Assembly (NCBI GenBank): GCA_031430695.1
Contig: JANPBZ010000134.1
Coordinates: forward strand, 15,767-79,766
Direction of reading: 5' to 3'
Origin: JAENVT01 sp031430695
Lineage (GTDB): Bacteria > Actinomycetota > Acidimicrobiia > Acidimicrobiales > Ilumatobacteraceae
Length of the DNA: 64,000 nucleotides
Positions 51,839 to 59,749 of the stretch are shown piece after piece (positions within the stretch are counted from its first letter, which is position 1; each line of letters starts with the position of its first letter). The notes under the pieces were generated by a model, which worked only from the letters and a program-made list of their open reading frames with translations, searched no databases and was not told the origin of the DNA. Position numbers and translations under genes: made by a program.

Positions 51839-53142
51839 TCGATCGGTATTCGCTGCCGGAGATGGCAGCGGTGTTTTCCGACACCACCCGCTTCAGCCGA
51901 TATGTGGAGATCGAGCTACTGGCGACCGAGGCGCAAGCCGCCCTCGGCATCGTGCCGGCAGCCGATGCCGCAACATGCAGGGCCAAGGCGCCCGTCACCG
52001 ATGCCACGTTTGTGCAGGCGGTCAGTGATCGCGAGGCAGTCACCGATCACGACGTGGCAGCGTTCGTCGACGTCGTGCAGGCCGCGATCGGCCAGCCGGC
52101 CGGGGCGTGGATTCACTACGGCCTGACGTCCAGCGACATCGTCGACACCGCGTGGTGTTGGGCGTTGCGCGATTCGGCCGACCTGTTGATCGAGGCATCG
52201 TCGGCGTTGCTGGCGACGGTGATCGATCTGGCGCGTGCTCATCGCGACACAGTGATGATCGGGCGAACTCACGGCATCCACGCCGAACCGACGACGTTCG
52301 GCGCCAAGGTTGCGCTGTGGGCACTACAGATCGATCGTGATCGTGGCCGCCTGCGTGCCGCGCGCCAGGCAATTGCCGTCTGCAAGCTCAGCGGCGCGGT
52401 CGGCACGTACTCCAACATCGATCCGTCGGTTGAGTCCTACGTGGGCGAGCGTCTCGGTCTCACGCCAGTGCCGGCAACACAGGTCATTGCCCGCGACCGG
52501 CACGCCGAGTACTTGTGGGCCTGCGCGTCGGTCGGGGCAACGATGGAGATGATCGCCGTCGAGTTGCGCCATCTTCAACGAACCGAGGTCGGCGAAGTGC
52601 AGGAGGGTTTCAAGCCCGACCAAAAGGGCTCCAGTGCAATGCCCCACAAACGCAACCCGATCAGTGCCGAGACGATCAGCGGGTTGTCGCGGGTGCTGCG
52701 CGGGAATCTGCAAGCTGGTATGCAGGACATCGCGCTGTGGCATGAGCGCGATATCTCGCACAGTTCCGTCGAGCGAATCATTCTTCCCGACAGTTCATTG
52801 ATGGCCTATTACGTGATGCGCCGAATGCAGCGATTGCTCGCTGGTCTGCAGGTGTTTCCCGATCGCATGCGCACCAATCTCGATGCCAGCTTTGGTCTGG
52901 TCTTCAGCCAACCGGTGTTGTTGGCGTTGGTGCAGGGCGGGCTTGGCCGCGACGATGCCTACCGTATTGTGCAAGACAATGCAGCGCGGGCATGGGGCGA
53001 GAAACGCTCGTTCCGTGACCTCCTCGATGCTGACCCCAGGGTTGTTGTGCCCCCTGAGTTGCTCGACGAGGCCTTCGATTTGCAGCGTTCGCTGCGCCAC
53101 AGTACGGCGGTATTCGACGCTGTTGACGCCCTGAGGGGCTAA
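51835..53142 (+). CDS. purB: adenylosuccinate lyase
   Basis: 435 residues. Removes fumarate from adenylosuccinate and SAICAR. N-terminal IDRYSLPEM is typical. The fumarase/aspartase signature GSSAMPHKRNP lies at about 267-277, with TSSD (about 99) and the general-base region GRTHGIHAEPT (about 141-151). GTG 51835 overlaps the purA stop (GTGA), so it is translationally coupled. The stop overlaps the convergent small conserved gene by four bases. Confidence 0.97.
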   Translation: MIDRYSLPEMAAVFSDTTRFSRYVEIELLATEAQAALGIVPAADAATCRAKAPVTDATFVQAVSDREAVTDHDVAAFVDVVQAAIGQPAGAWIHYGLTSSDIVDTAWCWALRDSADLLIEASSALLATVIDLARAHRDTVMIGRTHGIHAEPTTFGAKVALWALQIDRDRGRLRAARQAIAVCKLSGAVGTYSNIDPSVESYVGERLGLTPVPATQVIARDRHAEYLWACASVGATMEMIAVELRHLQRTEVGEVQEGFKPDQKGSSAMPHKRNPISAETISGLSRVLRGNLQAGMQDIALWHERDISHSSVERIILPDSSLMAYYVMRRMQRLLAGLQVFPDRMRTNLDASFGLVFSQPVLLALVQGGLGRDDAYRIVQDNAARAWGEKRSFRDLLDADPRVVVPPELLDEAFDLQRSLRHSTAVFDAVDALRG

Positions 53143-53552
53143 CCGGCGCGAGAAATGCCAGCGCGCTTGAGGACGGCTGCGTCGACGCCGATTTCACGCC
53201 ACGTGGCATACGAAATGCCCTGGCGGGCGCTGTATGACTTGGCGACCGTCACGAACCCATCTTCCAACGCGCTGATGTCGACCTTCTCGCCGATGGAGGC
53301 CAGCTCGGTCTGTAGATCACGGCGCTCCTGACGCAGCCGCAGCTCGTTCATCGAATCGGCCGCCTCCAACTCGGTATCGATGCTTGCCAGGCGGGCGGCG
53401 ATCGACTCGCGAGTGCGGCGCCTGCCGCGCTTGGGCTTGTTGCTGCGCAACGCCTCGAGATAGTTACGCACTGCGTTGCCCTCGTTTCGTCCCATCGCCA
53501 GCGCTGCTTTGTGCTCATCCGTCATCGGCCCTTTGGGCCCTCGTTTTGCCAT
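53139..53552 (-). CDS. conserved actinobacterial small basic protein, unknown function
   Basis: 137 residues. The start MAKRGPKGPMTDEHKAAL and the KPKRGRRRTRESI segment (about 40-52) look like AT-hook-type basic DNA-contact stretches. A helical middle (about 54-90, coiled-coil-like Glu/Leu/Arg) follows. A C-terminal domain SYSARQGISYATWREIGVDA (about 107-126) ending VLKRAGIS resembles the small helical end domains of nucleoid-type proteins. The pattern is familiar from actinobacterial genomes but unnamed. ATG 53552 is placed 7 bases after a consensus -10, so the mRNA is probably leaderless. DNA-binding is inference. Confidence 0.75.
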   Translation of the reverse strand: MAKRGPKGPMTDEHKAALAMGRNEGNAVRNYLEALRSNKPKRGRRRTRESIAARLASIDTELEAADSMNELRLRQERRDLQTELASIGEKVDISALEDGFVTVAKSYSARQGISYATWREIGVDAAVLKRAGISRAG

Positions 53553-53559
53553 GGTGTGC

Positions 53560-53587
53560 ATTATAGTTTCATATTTGTGAATCTCAA
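53560..53587 (-). promoter_or_regulatory. consensus promoter, leaderless type, for the small basic protein
   Basis: Read on the minus strand: TTGAGA (53587-53582), 16-base spacer, TATAAT (53565-53560). The expected transcription start, about 6-7 bases further, coincides with the ATG at 53552. The interval is AT-rich and also serves the divergent tesB gene. Confidence 0.65.
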
Positions 53588-53604
53588 TAGTTACGATCGA
53601 GGTG

Positions 53605-54402
53605 ATGGATCTCAGCCGACTGTTCGATCTCGAGCTACACGGGGCCGATACCTTCGTTGGAATTGGTCCGCAGTACCCGTGGGGTGGATTGTACGGCGGT
53701 CAGATCGTTGCTCAGGCTTTGCGCGCTGCCGCAAGCACGGTTGAACCTGATCTCGAAGTCCATTCGTTGCGTGCGTATTACATTCGTCGCGGCGACCACA
53801 CGGAACCCATCCGTTTCGAAGTCGACCGTATTCGTAACGGGCGGAGTTTTTCAACGCGCAGCGTGATCGCTCGCCAGGCGACCGGTGCAATCCTCAATCT
53901 CGAGGCTTCCTTTCAGCGTCCCGAGCCGTCGGTCGATCTGCAGACAATCACGATGGACAGTGACATTGCCGATCCCGAATCGCTCGTCTCTGACACGTGG
54001 ACATCGTCATACGAGCGACGCTTCGTGCCGACTCGTCCTGGTGTTGGTCGCACGTTGGCGTGGATGAAGGTCAACGCTGCGCTCGGTGAAGATCAGTTGT
54101 TGCATCGCTGTTGGCTGGCATATCTCTCCGATGATCTCCCGACCGATTCGATACAAGCAGCGACCGATATCGATGTCGATGGCAGATTCGTCGCCAGCCT
54201 TGATCACACGATGTGGTTTCATCGTCCGGTGCGTTGCGACAGCTGGCATCTCTACGACTTCACGTGTCACAGCTACGTGGGCGGGCGGGGGTTGGCCATC
54301 GGGCATGTGTTCACGGCCGAGGGTCTCCACGTCGCAACCATTGCTCAAGAGGTGTTGATGCGCGGCCACCGCGCCCCACAGACTGACCAACATGGCTCCT
54401 GA
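53605..54402 (+). CDS. acyl-CoA thioesterase II (TesB family, double hot dog)
   Basis: 265 residues, about 20 shorter than E. coli TesB. Hydrolyses acyl-CoA to fatty acid and CoA. The N-terminal hot dog has YGGQIVAQAL (about 31-40) and HSLRAYYIRRGD (about 53-64). The C-terminal half has the family's SLDHTMWFHRP with catalytic Asp (about 202) and DFTCHSYVGGRGLAIGHVF. ATG 53605 directly follows a GTG; either may serve. The stop overlaps pyrE by 11 bases. Confidence 0.92.
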   Translation: MDLSRLFDLELHGADTFVGIGPQYPWGGLYGGQIVAQALRAAASTVEPDLEVHSLRAYYIRRGDHTEPIRFEVDRIRNGRSFSTRSVIARQATGAILNLEASFQRPEPSVDLQTITMDSDIADPESLVSDTWTSSYERRFVPTRPGVGRTLAWMKVNAALGEDQLLHRCWLAYLSDDLPTDSIQAATDIDVDGRFVASLDHTMWFHRPVRCDSWHLYDFTCHSYVGGRGLAIGHVFTAEGLHVATIAQEVLMRGHRAPQTDQHGS

Positions 54403-54964
54403 CCTTTCTCCTGGCATCTCTCCTGGCATCTCTCCTGACTCATTGGCCCATCGGGTCAACTCGATCGCTCGGCTCACCGGGACGTTCACGCTGCGGTCCG
54501 GCCAGATCGCCACCGAATACTTCGACAAGTACCGCTTCGAGGCCGACCCGGTGCTGCTCGCCGACATTGCCGCCGCGCTCGTGGCACTGTTGCCGCCCGA
54601 CACCGAGGTACTCGCCGGGCTCGAGCTGGGTGGCGTGCCGATCGCCACGGCGCTGTCACTGCACACGGGCATCCCAGCGGCGTTCGTACGCAAACAGGCC
54701 AAGGCCTACGGCACTGCCCGGCTCGCCGAGGGCGCGGAGATCGAGGGCAGGCGGGTGACGGTGATCGAAGATGTGATCACCACCGGTGGGCAGGTGGTGA
54801 TCTCGACTGAGCAGCTGCGCGCGCTCGGGGCGATCGTCGAGCATGTCGTGTGCGTGATCGATCGCAGCCCCGATCACGGTGCGGCGCTGGTCGACGCCGG
54901 CCTGACGATGGTCTCGCTGCTCACCCGCGCCCAACTCGACGCCATCGAAGCCGCCCGCCCCTGA
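54392..54964 (+). CDS. pyrE: orotate phosphoribosyltransferase
   Basis: 190 residues. Joins orotate to PRPP to give OMP in pyrimidine synthesis. The PRPP-binding motif is VTVIEDVITTGG (about 122-133) with Glu126/Asp127. FVRKQAKAYGTA (about 99-110) supplies the catalytic Lys loop, and FTLRSGQIATEYFDKYRF is the N-terminal signature. The first ~18 codons contain a 12-bp tandem repeat (CTCCTGGCATCT, about 54407-54440) coding SPGI twice, so a later start is possible, but none with a good ribosome site was found. It overlaps the tesB stop by 11 bases. Confidence 0.93.
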   Translation: MAPDLSPGISPGISPDSLAHRVNSIARLTGTFTLRSGQIATEYFDKYRFEADPVLLADIAAALVALLPPDTEVLAGLELGGVPIATALSLHTGIPAAFVRKQAKAYGTARLAEGAEIEGRRVTVIEDVITTGGQVVISTEQLRALGAIVEHVVCVIDRSPDHGAALVDAGLTMVSLLTRAQLDAIEAARP

Positions 54965-55114
54965 CCGCCAGCGCAAGCTCGTCGGGCGCGATTCCGGTAG
55001 GCGTGGTACTCGTCTCGCGCCCGTGGGTGCGATTGTGGCAACGCTGCTGCACTTTTCGCGCCCGACGGGGAGGCTGTGAGACTCGCGGTGAGGTCGTCGG
55101 CGCGCCGCGGCTTC

Positions 55115-56374
55115 TTAGGCGATGATTCGGGCGCCGGCGGGGAGTTGAGCCAACAACGGCTCGCTGACCCAGCACCGGGTGAGATGCAGTGTGCTGCGGA
55201 TGCGCACGACGCTCTTGGGCTCGTCGACGGCCTTGCCACACATGCTGAGCGCGGCTTTGATGCAGTCGGTCTCGGTCGGTAGCACCATCGGCATGCGACT
55301 GCGACGCACGCCCGACGGCCCGGCCGTGAAGCAGTTGACATAGGTCTTCTGCCAGTTGATACCGGCGGCTACCGACGTCGGAATGAAGTCTGCGAAACCG
55401 ATTCCCAGCACATTTCCGCCCGATGCCTCGGTGATGCCGAGCAGCACGATGGTGCTGACCCGTGGCGAGTCGGCGTCGGCGAGGCCGTGCACCCAGAAAC
55501 GTCCGGTGACGTTGGGGTCCAGCGTTGTGCCACTGATGTCCTTTCCGCCCTGTTCGATGATCAGTACATCGATGACCGGGAATGGCAAGGGTGGCACGAG
55601 GTCGCGTGCCTCATCGGTGAGGGTGATCTCGACGTCACTGCCGACCTCGTCGGCGGTGAGCGCCCGCACACTGACCACTTGACCATCGGCCGACTCCAAC
55701 GAGCCGACGCCTCCGAGAAGCCGACCGGTCGCTTTCAGTGCTCCGATGCCGTTGAGCAACCGGTTGCGCATCTCGACCGGCCCGCAGGCGTGGATCTGGG
55801 CCGCGCCGGGTTGCTTGCCGAATCCGACCACGGCCATCTTGGTCAGACCGCTTTCGATTGGACCCTTGAAGCACGTGTGCGGCTTGATGCGGTTGACCGG
55901 CATGATCCGGTCGGCGCCGGCGGCGTGCTGGTCGAGGTACAACGGCATGCCGTCGGGTGTGCGGGCAACCTCGACGGTGTCCATCGAGGCGCGTATCTCG
56001 CAGTCGATGGCCGATTCGGTCATGCCCAGTGCTTCCAACATGGCTCGCTGACCTTCGGCGGTGGCGCCGCCGTGGCTTCCCATTGCCGGCACAACGAAAG
56101 GTTCGGCGCCAAGGGAGCGCAAACCGCTGATTGCGCCGCGCAACAGGGCTACTCGCTCGACGAGACCCCGGCTTCCGGCACCGACGGCGATCGTCATGCC
56201 GCTGCTGACCGAGCCGGCCAGCCGGTCGACGACCTGTTGATGCGCTTCGGCCTCGACATCGGCGACCGGATCAGGCTGAGGAATGGGAAGGGCGACCTCG
56301 GTCAGTGCGGGTACGGCGAGGTCGGGGTGGAAGGGAAGATCGATTCCCTCGAGAAGCTGTTCCCATGGGTTCAC
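55115..56374 (-). CDS. LarA-like (DUF2088, nickel-pincer lactate racemase family) protein
   Basis: About 419 residues (427 from GTG 56398). The N-terminal half matches the DUF2088/LarA domain: IAVGAGSRG (about 72), AMGSHGGAT (about 108-116) with the first conserved His, and RIKPHTCFKG (about 170-179) with the second. A Lys-bearing GFGKQPGAA (about 192-200) stands where LarA's pincer-linked Lys lies. LarA racemases carry a nickel pincer made by LarB, LarC and LarE; none of these is in the window. Many DUF2088 proteins act on other alpha-hydroxy acids, so the substrate is open. It is divergent from arfB. Confidence 0.75.
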   Translation of the reverse strand: MNPWEQLLEGIDLPFHPDLAVPALTEVALPIPQPDPVADVEAEAHQQVVDRLAGSVSSGMTIAVGAGSRGLVERVALLRGAISGLRSLGAEPFVVPAMGSHGGATAEGQRAMLEALGMTESAIDCEIRASMDTVEVARTPDGMPLYLDQHAAGADRIMPVNRIKPHTCFKGPIESGLTKMAVVGFGKQPGAAQIHACGPVEMRNRLLNGIGALKATGRLLGGVGSLESADGQVVSVRALTADEVGSDVEITLTDEARDLVPPLPFPVIDVLIIEQGGKDISGTTLDPNVTGRFWVHGLADADSPRVSTIVLLGITEASGGNVLGIGFADFIPTSVAAGINWQKTYVNCFTAGPSGVRRSRMPMVLPTETDCIKAALSMCGKAVDEPKSVVRIRSTLHLTRCWVSEPLLAQLPAGARIIA

Positions 56375-56429
56375 CGCGAGGACGCTAATGCGGCACACTG
56401 CACCGTGCCGTAGTGGCCACAATAAGTCA

Positions 56430-56852
56430 ATGGAACCCTTCGATGGTGTGTACCGGACGCCGCGTGGCTTGCGGCTAGCGGCCGACGCCGTGTCATGGGT
56501 TGCCACGCGTTCGGGCGGACCAGGTGGTCAGCACGCCAACACGTCCGACACGGCCGTGACGATCACCATCGATGTGGAAACCGCCGGCTTCACGGCGGCC
56601 ATTCGCGACAGAGTGCTGGCCGCGGTGGGCCCGACGATCAGCGCCTCGTCGGCTGGTTCGCGCTCGCAATTTCGTAACCGGGCAACGGCGTGGGCAGCGG
56701 CGTTGGAGCGGCTCGACGAAGCCGCCAAACCACCGCCTCCGGCACGCAGAGCCACGCGTCCCTCGAAGTCGGCCGTTCGCAAGCGGCTCGAGGGCAAGCG
56801 CCGGGTTGCCGAGCGCAAACAGGACCGAAAGCGACCGTCCAGTGACGAGTAA
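56430..56852 (+). CDS. arfB: alternative ribosome-rescue factor ArfB (class I release-factor-like)
   Basis: 140 residues. Hydrolyses peptidyl-tRNA on stalled ribosomes. The GGQ catalytic motif is at 32-34 in SGGPGGQHANTS, followed by the single RF-3-like domain. The basic C-terminal tail (KSAVRKRLEGKRRVAERKQD, about 112-131) inserts into the mRNA channel in known ArfB. ATG 56430 gives the expected N-terminus. Confidence 0.93.
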   Translation: MEPFDGVYRTPRGLRLAADAVSWVATRSGGPGGQHANTSDTAVTITIDVETAGFTAAIRDRVLAAVGPTISASSAGSRSQFRNRATAWAAALERLDEAAKPPPPARRATRPSKSAVRKRLEGKRRVAERKQDRKRPSSDE

Positions 56853-56982
56853 CTGCAGGTAGACGCATCTATTGCGCGATCGGACGGTGGTGCCGATGTG
56901 CTGCGGACGGCGAGCCCGAGGTCAAGAAGTCGTCAACGTGTCTTGCCCCTGGTCCATCGGGCAACCACGTAGAGTGAGACGT

Positions 56983-57011
56983 TTGCACACTCTGTGTCGA
57001 ACCTGTACTGT
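56983..57011 (+). promoter_or_regulatory. promoter of the FtsH-like gene
   Basis: TTGCAC (56983-56988), 17-base spacer, TACTGT (57006-57011) is a good vegetative promoter, with the start point expected near 57018, 30 bases before the ATG at 57048. GGGGATC lies about 9 bases before that ATG. Confidence 0.55.
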
Positions 57012-57047
57012 GACCGACAAGCGCTTGAGGAAACCGGGGATCGGACT

Positions 57048-58793
57048 ATGGACATTACGCAGATGCAGTACGGGGCCGTCTTGCGCGGCCGCCAGGTCAA
57101 TGCCAGCGCCAATCGTGAGCGGCTCCGCCAGCGGCGCCTGCTGCGCCTCGTGGTGGCGCTCGGTGTGCCACTGGCGTGGTTCTGGTATCGCGAGATCAGC
57201 GGCAGACCGGTTCGCCCGGGTATGCCGGATTTCCTCGCTAGCAATCCCCAACTGGCATTCCTTGCCGTGATGCTGATCCTGATCACCGGGATGATGCTGG
57301 TCCCGATGATGGCCTCGGGCAGATCACCGCACACCATGCTGCGCCCGGGCGACTCCGACATCCGGCTGGCCGACGTCGTTGGCGCCGATGGAACTCGTCG
57401 CGAGGCGATCGACACGTTGAACCTGTTCTTGAACCACGAGACGTTCGCTGAGGAGATGGGTGGCTCGCCGCGCCGCGGCGTGTTGTTCGAGGGTGCGCCC
57501 GGTACCGGGAAGACCTACCTGGCCAAGGCGATCGCCGCTGAGGCTGAGGTTCCGTTCCTGTTCGTGTCGGCAAGCGAGTTCCAGTCCCACTTCTACGGGA
57601 TGACCAATCGCAAGATCCGTCAGTTCTTCAAGGCTCTCCGCAAGGCAGCTCGAGCCGAGGGTGGCGCCATCGGGTTCATCGAAGAGTTCGATGCCATCGG
57701 TATGGCCCGCTCCGGCATGGGTACAGGAGGCATGCGTGAAGGTGCAGCGGGCATCGTCAACGAACTGCTCGTGCAGATGCAGAGCTTCGACCTTCCAACG
57801 GGTTGGGACAAGGTCAAGAACAAGATGACCGATCGCATCAATCTGTTCCTCCCTCCTGCCAGGGCACTGCCCCGACCGCATGTGAAGGCGGCCAACGTCT
57901 TGGTCTTCGCGGCCACCAACCGTGCCGAAGGGCTCGACCCTGCACTGATGCGGCCGGGCCGGTTCGATCGCACCATCCACTTTGCTCTCCCGCCGCGCAC
58001 GGATCGCATGGCGATTGCCGCCTACTACTTGGCCAAGAAGTCGCACGAGCCGTCGGTCACCGCCATCGGCATCGCCGATCGCACCGCCGGCTACAGCCCG
58101 GTGCGGATCGAGCGACTGCTCGACGAGGCGCTGATCATCGCCCTGCGCAAGGGGCGCAGATCCCTCGACATCGAGGACCTCGTCGAAGCCCAGATGATCA
58201 CCGAAGTCGGACTCGCCCAAGATGTCGGCTACCAGCCCGAAGAGCGTCGGCGAATCGCCATTCACGAGGCCGGCCACGCCGTGCTCGCCGTGCTCGTCGG
58301 TCGCGATGTTCGCGTCGCGTCGATCCTGCGCCGCAGCAGCTCGCTTGGCCTCGTCGCCCACGACGACGGCGAGGAACGGCATCTCCGCACGCCATCGGAG
58401 TTGCGCGATCTCATCGTGGTCGCGCTCGCCGGTAGGGCTGCTGAGATACAGGAATACGGCGAGGCGTCGACCGGGATCGCCTCAGACCTGGCGGCGGCCA
58501 CCAACATTGCTGCCCAGCTGATCGGCACCGTCGGCGCCGGCGACAGCTTGCTGAGCCTCGAGGCTGCCGAGATGCACATGACGGGCAACATCACTGCCAA
58601 GGTGCTCGCCGACGAGCTGTCCAGGGTGCAGGCCGACGACATCATGAACAAGGCGGCCGACCGATCGGCATGCATGCTGTTGGAGCACCGCGGTGCATTG
58701 CTCGCAGTCGCTGACGCGTTGTGCGAGCACGACGAGCTGACGGGCGACCTCGTGCACGAGATCGTTGCCGCAGCGGTCAGCACCTCCGGTTAG
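57048..58793 (+). CDS. divergent FtsH-like AAA+ membrane protease
   Basis: 581 residues. Two transmembrane helices (about 28-46 and 65-88) are separated by only ~18 residues, so the usual FtsH extracytoplasmic domain is absent. AAA+ core: Walker A GAPGTGKT (149-156), Walker B region GFIEEFD where the usual Asp is Glu212 (Glu213 kept), and second region of homology ATNRAEGLDPALMRPGRFD. An extra segment (about 250-280, VKNKMTDRINLFLPPARALP) precedes it. The M41 protease site is intact: HEAGH (406-410) and third ligand Asp480 in SDLAAATN. It is probably an active membrane protease, but not the housekeeping FtsH. It ends four bases inside the convergent gene. Confidence 0.88.
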   Translation: MDITQMQYGAVLRGRQVNASANRERLRQRRLLRLVVALGVPLAWFWYREISGRPVRPGMPDFLASNPQLAFLAVMLILITGMMLVPMMASGRSPHTMLRPGDSDIRLADVVGADGTRREAIDTLNLFLNHETFAEEMGGSPRRGVLFEGAPGTGKTYLAKAIAAEAEVPFLFVSASEFQSHFYGMTNRKIRQFFKALRKAARAEGGAIGFIEEFDAIGMARSGMGTGGMREGAAGIVNELLVQMQSFDLPTGWDKVKNKMTDRINLFLPPARALPRPHVKAANVLVFAATNRAEGLDPALMRPGRFDRTIHFALPPRTDRMAIAAYYLAKKSHEPSVTAIGIADRTAGYSPVRIERLLDEALIIALRKGRRSLDIEDLVEAQMITEVGLAQDVGYQPEERRRIAIHEAGHAVLAVLVGRDVRVASILRRSSSLGLVAHDDGEERHLRTPSELRDLIVVALAGRAAEIQEYGEASTGIASDLAAATNIAAQLIGTVGAGDSLLSLEAAEMHMTGNITAKVLADELSRVQADDIMNKAADRSACMLLEHRGALLAVADALCEHDELTGDLVHEIVAAAVSTSG

Positions 58794-59749
58794 GTCAGCG
58801 ATCGGCTCGGCGAGCGACCCCAACGTTTCCGTTGCGCAGGCGGCTGCGAACTGGGCGCCACATCGCCGATCCGCTCGACGACCCACACACCGCCGTCGTC
58901 GCTGAACGCGTGCGGGGCGACGAGCGGCTGCACCTGGTGCACTCGACCGGCGAGGCCCGCTGTCGCAACGGCCGCACCCAGAGCACCGGCCAGACGTGGG
59001 CCCCAAGCGGGGTGAGTGTCGGGAAACTCGGGGTAGGCGTCGCCCACCAGACTCAACCCCAGTGAGACGGCGATACCGGCGGGCTGGTTGACGGTGGCGG
59101 CAAGGTCGGTCGGATCGAGCAGCCGCTCGCGCAGATCCTCGATCGGCGCGGACCAACTGGCGGCCAGCAGTTCTGTGCGCCGTGTTTCGGCGCGGCCCTC
59201 GAAGACCGGTGCGGCCGCGAGTACGAGGTGGTCGTGCACGACTGCCATCCACGGCTGGGCATCGCCGCGACTGCCGATCAGACGCATCGTGTAGGCGGGA
59301 ACCAGACGGGCGATGGCCATGGGCGTCGGCTCGATCGATTCGAGATCGAATCCGGCCTGGCGAACGAAGCGCTCGACTCGCCGGTGGCGAATCATGTCGG
59401 TTCGCAGGTGGGCCAGCAGCCTGCGAGCACTGGACGCCATCTCGATCGTTGCGGAGATGTCGACCAGCTTCGAGCGGTGCAGGTTGAGCTCGGTCGTGCT
59501 CCACCCGGTGATGTCGAGCGACTGGATGTAACAGTCGTGGCTCCACAGGCAGACTCGCGTTGGTTGGCCTGCCTCGTCGAGCAAACTGCGCAGGCGGGTG
59601 AGGCCATCGAGCAGCAACAGGTCGTTGTTGGTATCGCACGCCACGCCGGCAACCTTGGCGACGCGGCCTGGCGCGTCTTGCTGCAGCCGCACACCGCGCA
59701 GCGCGTCGGGCAGTACTTCGATGCCGATACCGTCGCCGCGCCGCATCAT
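58790..59749 (-). CDS. hypothetical protein coupled to the EccC-like gene
   Basis: 319 residues, no signal peptide. The N-terminus GIGIEVLPDALRGVRL followed by a second strand resembles the first hairpin of actin-like (ASKHA, PilM-type) folds, as seen in some type VII secretion-associated proteins; this is weak. The middle has CLWSHDCYIQSLDITGW, then a helical HRSKLVDISATIEMASSARR. The C-terminus is basic and Ser/Pro-rich. The ATG overlaps the EccC-like stop by four bases, so the two are coupled. No family assigned. Confidence 0.7.
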   Translation of the reverse strand: MMRRGDGIGIEVLPDALRGVRLQQDAPGRVAKVAGVACDTNNDLLLLDGLTRLRSLLDEAGQPTRVCLWSHDCYIQSLDITGWSTTELNLHRSKLVDISATIEMASSARRLLAHLRTDMIRHRRVERFVRQAGFDLESIEPTPMAIARLVPAYTMRLIGSRGDAQPWMAVVHDHLVLAAAPVFEGRAETRRTELLAASWSAPIEDLRERLLDPTDLAATVNQPAGIAVSLGLSLVGDAYPEFPDTHPAWGPRLAGALGAAVATAGLAGRVHQVQPLVAPHAFSDDGGVWVVERIGDVAPSSQPPAQRKRWGRSPSRSLT

